Origin: Janthinobacterium sp. 67
GTDB taxonomy: Bacteria > Pseudomonadota > Gammaproteobacteria > Burkholderiales > Burkholderiaceae_D
DNA: 64,000 nt
Assembly: GCF_002797895.1 (NCBI RefSeq)
Contig: NZ_PGES01000001.1
Coordinates: forward strand, 2,418,001-2,482,000
Direction of reading: 5' to 3'
Positions 62,858 through 64,000 of this stretch are shown here, one piece after another (the first letter of the stretch is position 1; the number at the start of each line of letters is the position of its first letter). The notes under the pieces were generated by a model, which saw only the letters and a list, made by a program, of their open reading frames with translations, did not search any database and had not been told where the DNA came from. Made by a program: the position numbers and the translations under genes.

Positions 62858-64000
62858 TTAGTTATGCAGCTTGACGCCAAAGCGCAGCGCGATGCCCAGG
62901 CCGATGGCCACCAGGGTGATATTGATGAAGGACAGCGCCGCCACCAGGTCGGTCGAGCCGCCTGCCCACAGCGACACCAGCATGGCGCCGATCACTTCCG
63001 TGCCCGGCGAGAGCAGGTACACGCCCGTCGAGTATTCGCGCTCGAAGATCAGGAACACCATCAGCCAGGCGCCCAGCAAGCCGTATTTGATCAGCGGCAG
63101 GGTGACGTCGCGCGTCACCTGGCCACGGCTGGCACCGACGGCGCGCGCCGCCTCTTCCAGTTCCGGCCCCACCTGCAGCAGCGCCGTGGAAATGAGGCGC
63201 ATGCCGTAGGCCATCCACACCACCGAGTACGCAAGCCACAGGGCGAAGATCGTCGAGCGCAGTTCGCGCAGCACGGGGATCACATGGCCGCTCAGCCACA
63301 GGGCCACGCCGTTGTCCATGCCTTTCAATACCCCGTCGAGCCAGGCCGGCACGAACAGGAACACCCACAGGAACGACAGGCCGGCCAAGAGGCCCGGCAC
63401 GGCACGCGGCACCAGCACGCTGTAATCGAGCAGGCGCGTGATGCCGTCCTGCTTGCGGTGCATGGCCAGCGCGATGAAGCTGTAGCAGCCGACGGCCAGT
63501 GCGCCGCCGACGACGCCGATCAGGATGGTGTTGACGATGCCGCGCACCAGCGATGGCTGGTCGAAGATATCGCGGAAATGCTGCAGGGTCAGCACGTCGG
63601 CCAGGTGCACGCCTTCGCCCCAGTACTGCACGAAGGAACGCAGCACGATGCCCGTCAACGGCAGGATGATGGTGAAGATCAGCCAGCCGGCCAGCAAGGC
63701 AAACGCCAGCCACTTCCAGCGGCCCAGCGGCATGGCCTTGCTGCGCGCGCCCTTGCCCTTGATCGACACGTATTTGTTGGCCGATTTGAGCAGCCAGCGC
63801 TGTATCATCACCAGCGGCATCGTCACCATCACCAGGCACACGGCGACGGCGGCCATCAGGTGGTACGACGGCGTGCCCAGTTTATTCGTCAGCTTGTACA
63901 GATAGGTCGGCAGCACCAGGTGGCCTTCCGGATCGCCGAGCACCAGCACCAGGCCGAATACTTCGAAGCCGAGGAAGAACACCAGCACGCCCGCATACGC
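62858..64000 (-). CDS. ABC transporter permease, FbpB-like, 5' end outside window
   Basis: Inner-membrane permease open to the right window edge, so its N-terminal half is missing; at least 381 residues are visible. The family has two fused permease halves. The second shows the EAA motif LEEAARAVGASRGQVTRDVTLPL near the C-terminus, and helices such as FALLAGWLIFTIILPLTG and TILIGVVGGALAVGCYSFIAL. It ends LGIALRFGVKLHN. It is 22 bases upstream of the ATPase gene in the same operon. Confidence 0.92.
   Translation of the reverse strand, partial: AYAGVLVFFLGFEVFGLVLVLGDPEGHLVLPTYLYKLTNKLGTPSYHLMAAVAVCLVMVTMPLVMIQRWLLKSANKYVSIKGKGARSKAMPLGRWKWLAFALLAGWLIFTIILPLTGIVLRSFVQYWGEGVHLADVLTLQHFRDIFDQPSLVRGIVNTILIGVVGGALAVGCYSFIALAMHRKQDGITRLLDYSVLVPRAVPGLLAGLSFLWVFLFVPAWLDGVLKGMDNGVALWLSGHVIPVLRELRSTIFALWLAYSVVWMAYGMRLISTALLQVGPELEEAARAVGASRGQVTRDVTLPLIKYGLLGAWLMVFLIFEREYSTGVYLLSPGTEVIGAMLVSLWAGGSTDLVAALSFINITLVAIGLGIALRFGVKLHN

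Overview
The window looks like a chromosomal segment of a GC-rich betaproteobacterium, most likely Oxalobacteraceae (Janthinobacterium, Duganella or Massilia type). The reasons are the codon bias, the many AcrB-type pumps, LacI/LysR/GlxA regulators and TonB receptors, and the pairing of a giant Ig/TIG-repeat autotransporter with phage-collar (microcystin-dependent protein type) genes. No species claim is made because nothing was searched. Both ends cut genes: a chemoreceptor on the left and an ABC permease on the right.

Layout. 1-4 kb: 3' part of a chemoreceptor, a decayed gene remnant, an acyl-CoA dehydrogenase-like protein, and a complete IS1595-family insertion sequence (2828-3887) with inverted ends and a perfect 8-bp target duplication. 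4-13.4 kb: a 2367-residue Ig/TIG-repeat autotransporter (minus strand), divergent from three consecutive tail-collar-domain genes, followed by a convergent DUF6916-like gene. 13.5-18.5 kb: an exported S9 peptidase, then a LysR gene divergent from an EthD/Dabb-like protein, a tautomerase-like protein and a metallo-beta-lactamase-fold hydrolase. 18.5-26.1 kb: a translationally coupled RND efflux operon (adaptor-pump-outer membrane channel) with a MerR-type 19-bp-spacer promoter. Next to it are a GlxA/AraC-type regulator broken by one in-frame UGA and a divergent tautomerase-like gene.

26.4-40.9 kb is a catabolic island. A five-gene minus-strand operon holds a TonB receptor, a CE1-type esterase, an SGNH hydrolase, an HSL-type hydrolase and a tannase/feruloyl-esterase-family enzyme. 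It is divergent from a LacI regulator, and two near-identical palindromes (GCAATCGATTGC type) sit at the two promoters. Beyond a vestigial LacI fragment lies a sugar ABC importer (binding protein, ATPase, permease) with a RbsD/FucU mutarotase, divergent from a second LacI gene whose promoter region carries three GCGCAAGCGCTTGCGC-type operators. The simplest reading is uptake and de-esterification of a plant-derived esterified glycan or phenolic ester, followed by import of a released sugar.

41-48 kb: tRNA-Pro(GGG) with a strong terminator, then a TetR gene and a second RND efflux operon (AcrAB/MexAB type) with a palindrome at its promoter. 48-51.4 kb: a double-domain KaiC-like ATPase followed by a hybrid histidine kinase. 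51.4-58.1 kb: an LplT-like MFS transporter fused to a PlsC acyltransferase, divergent from a DUF2339/DUF3999 membrane-protein pair. 58.2-60.7 kb: an HTH regulator divergent from two small paralogous exported proteins and a DUF2145 protein. 60.7-64 kb: an AbrB-family membrane protein and an FbpC/FbpB-like ABC importer.

The most unusual units are the esterase/LacI locus, the giant autotransporter with its three collar genes, and the HTH/small-paralogue/DUF2145 cluster.
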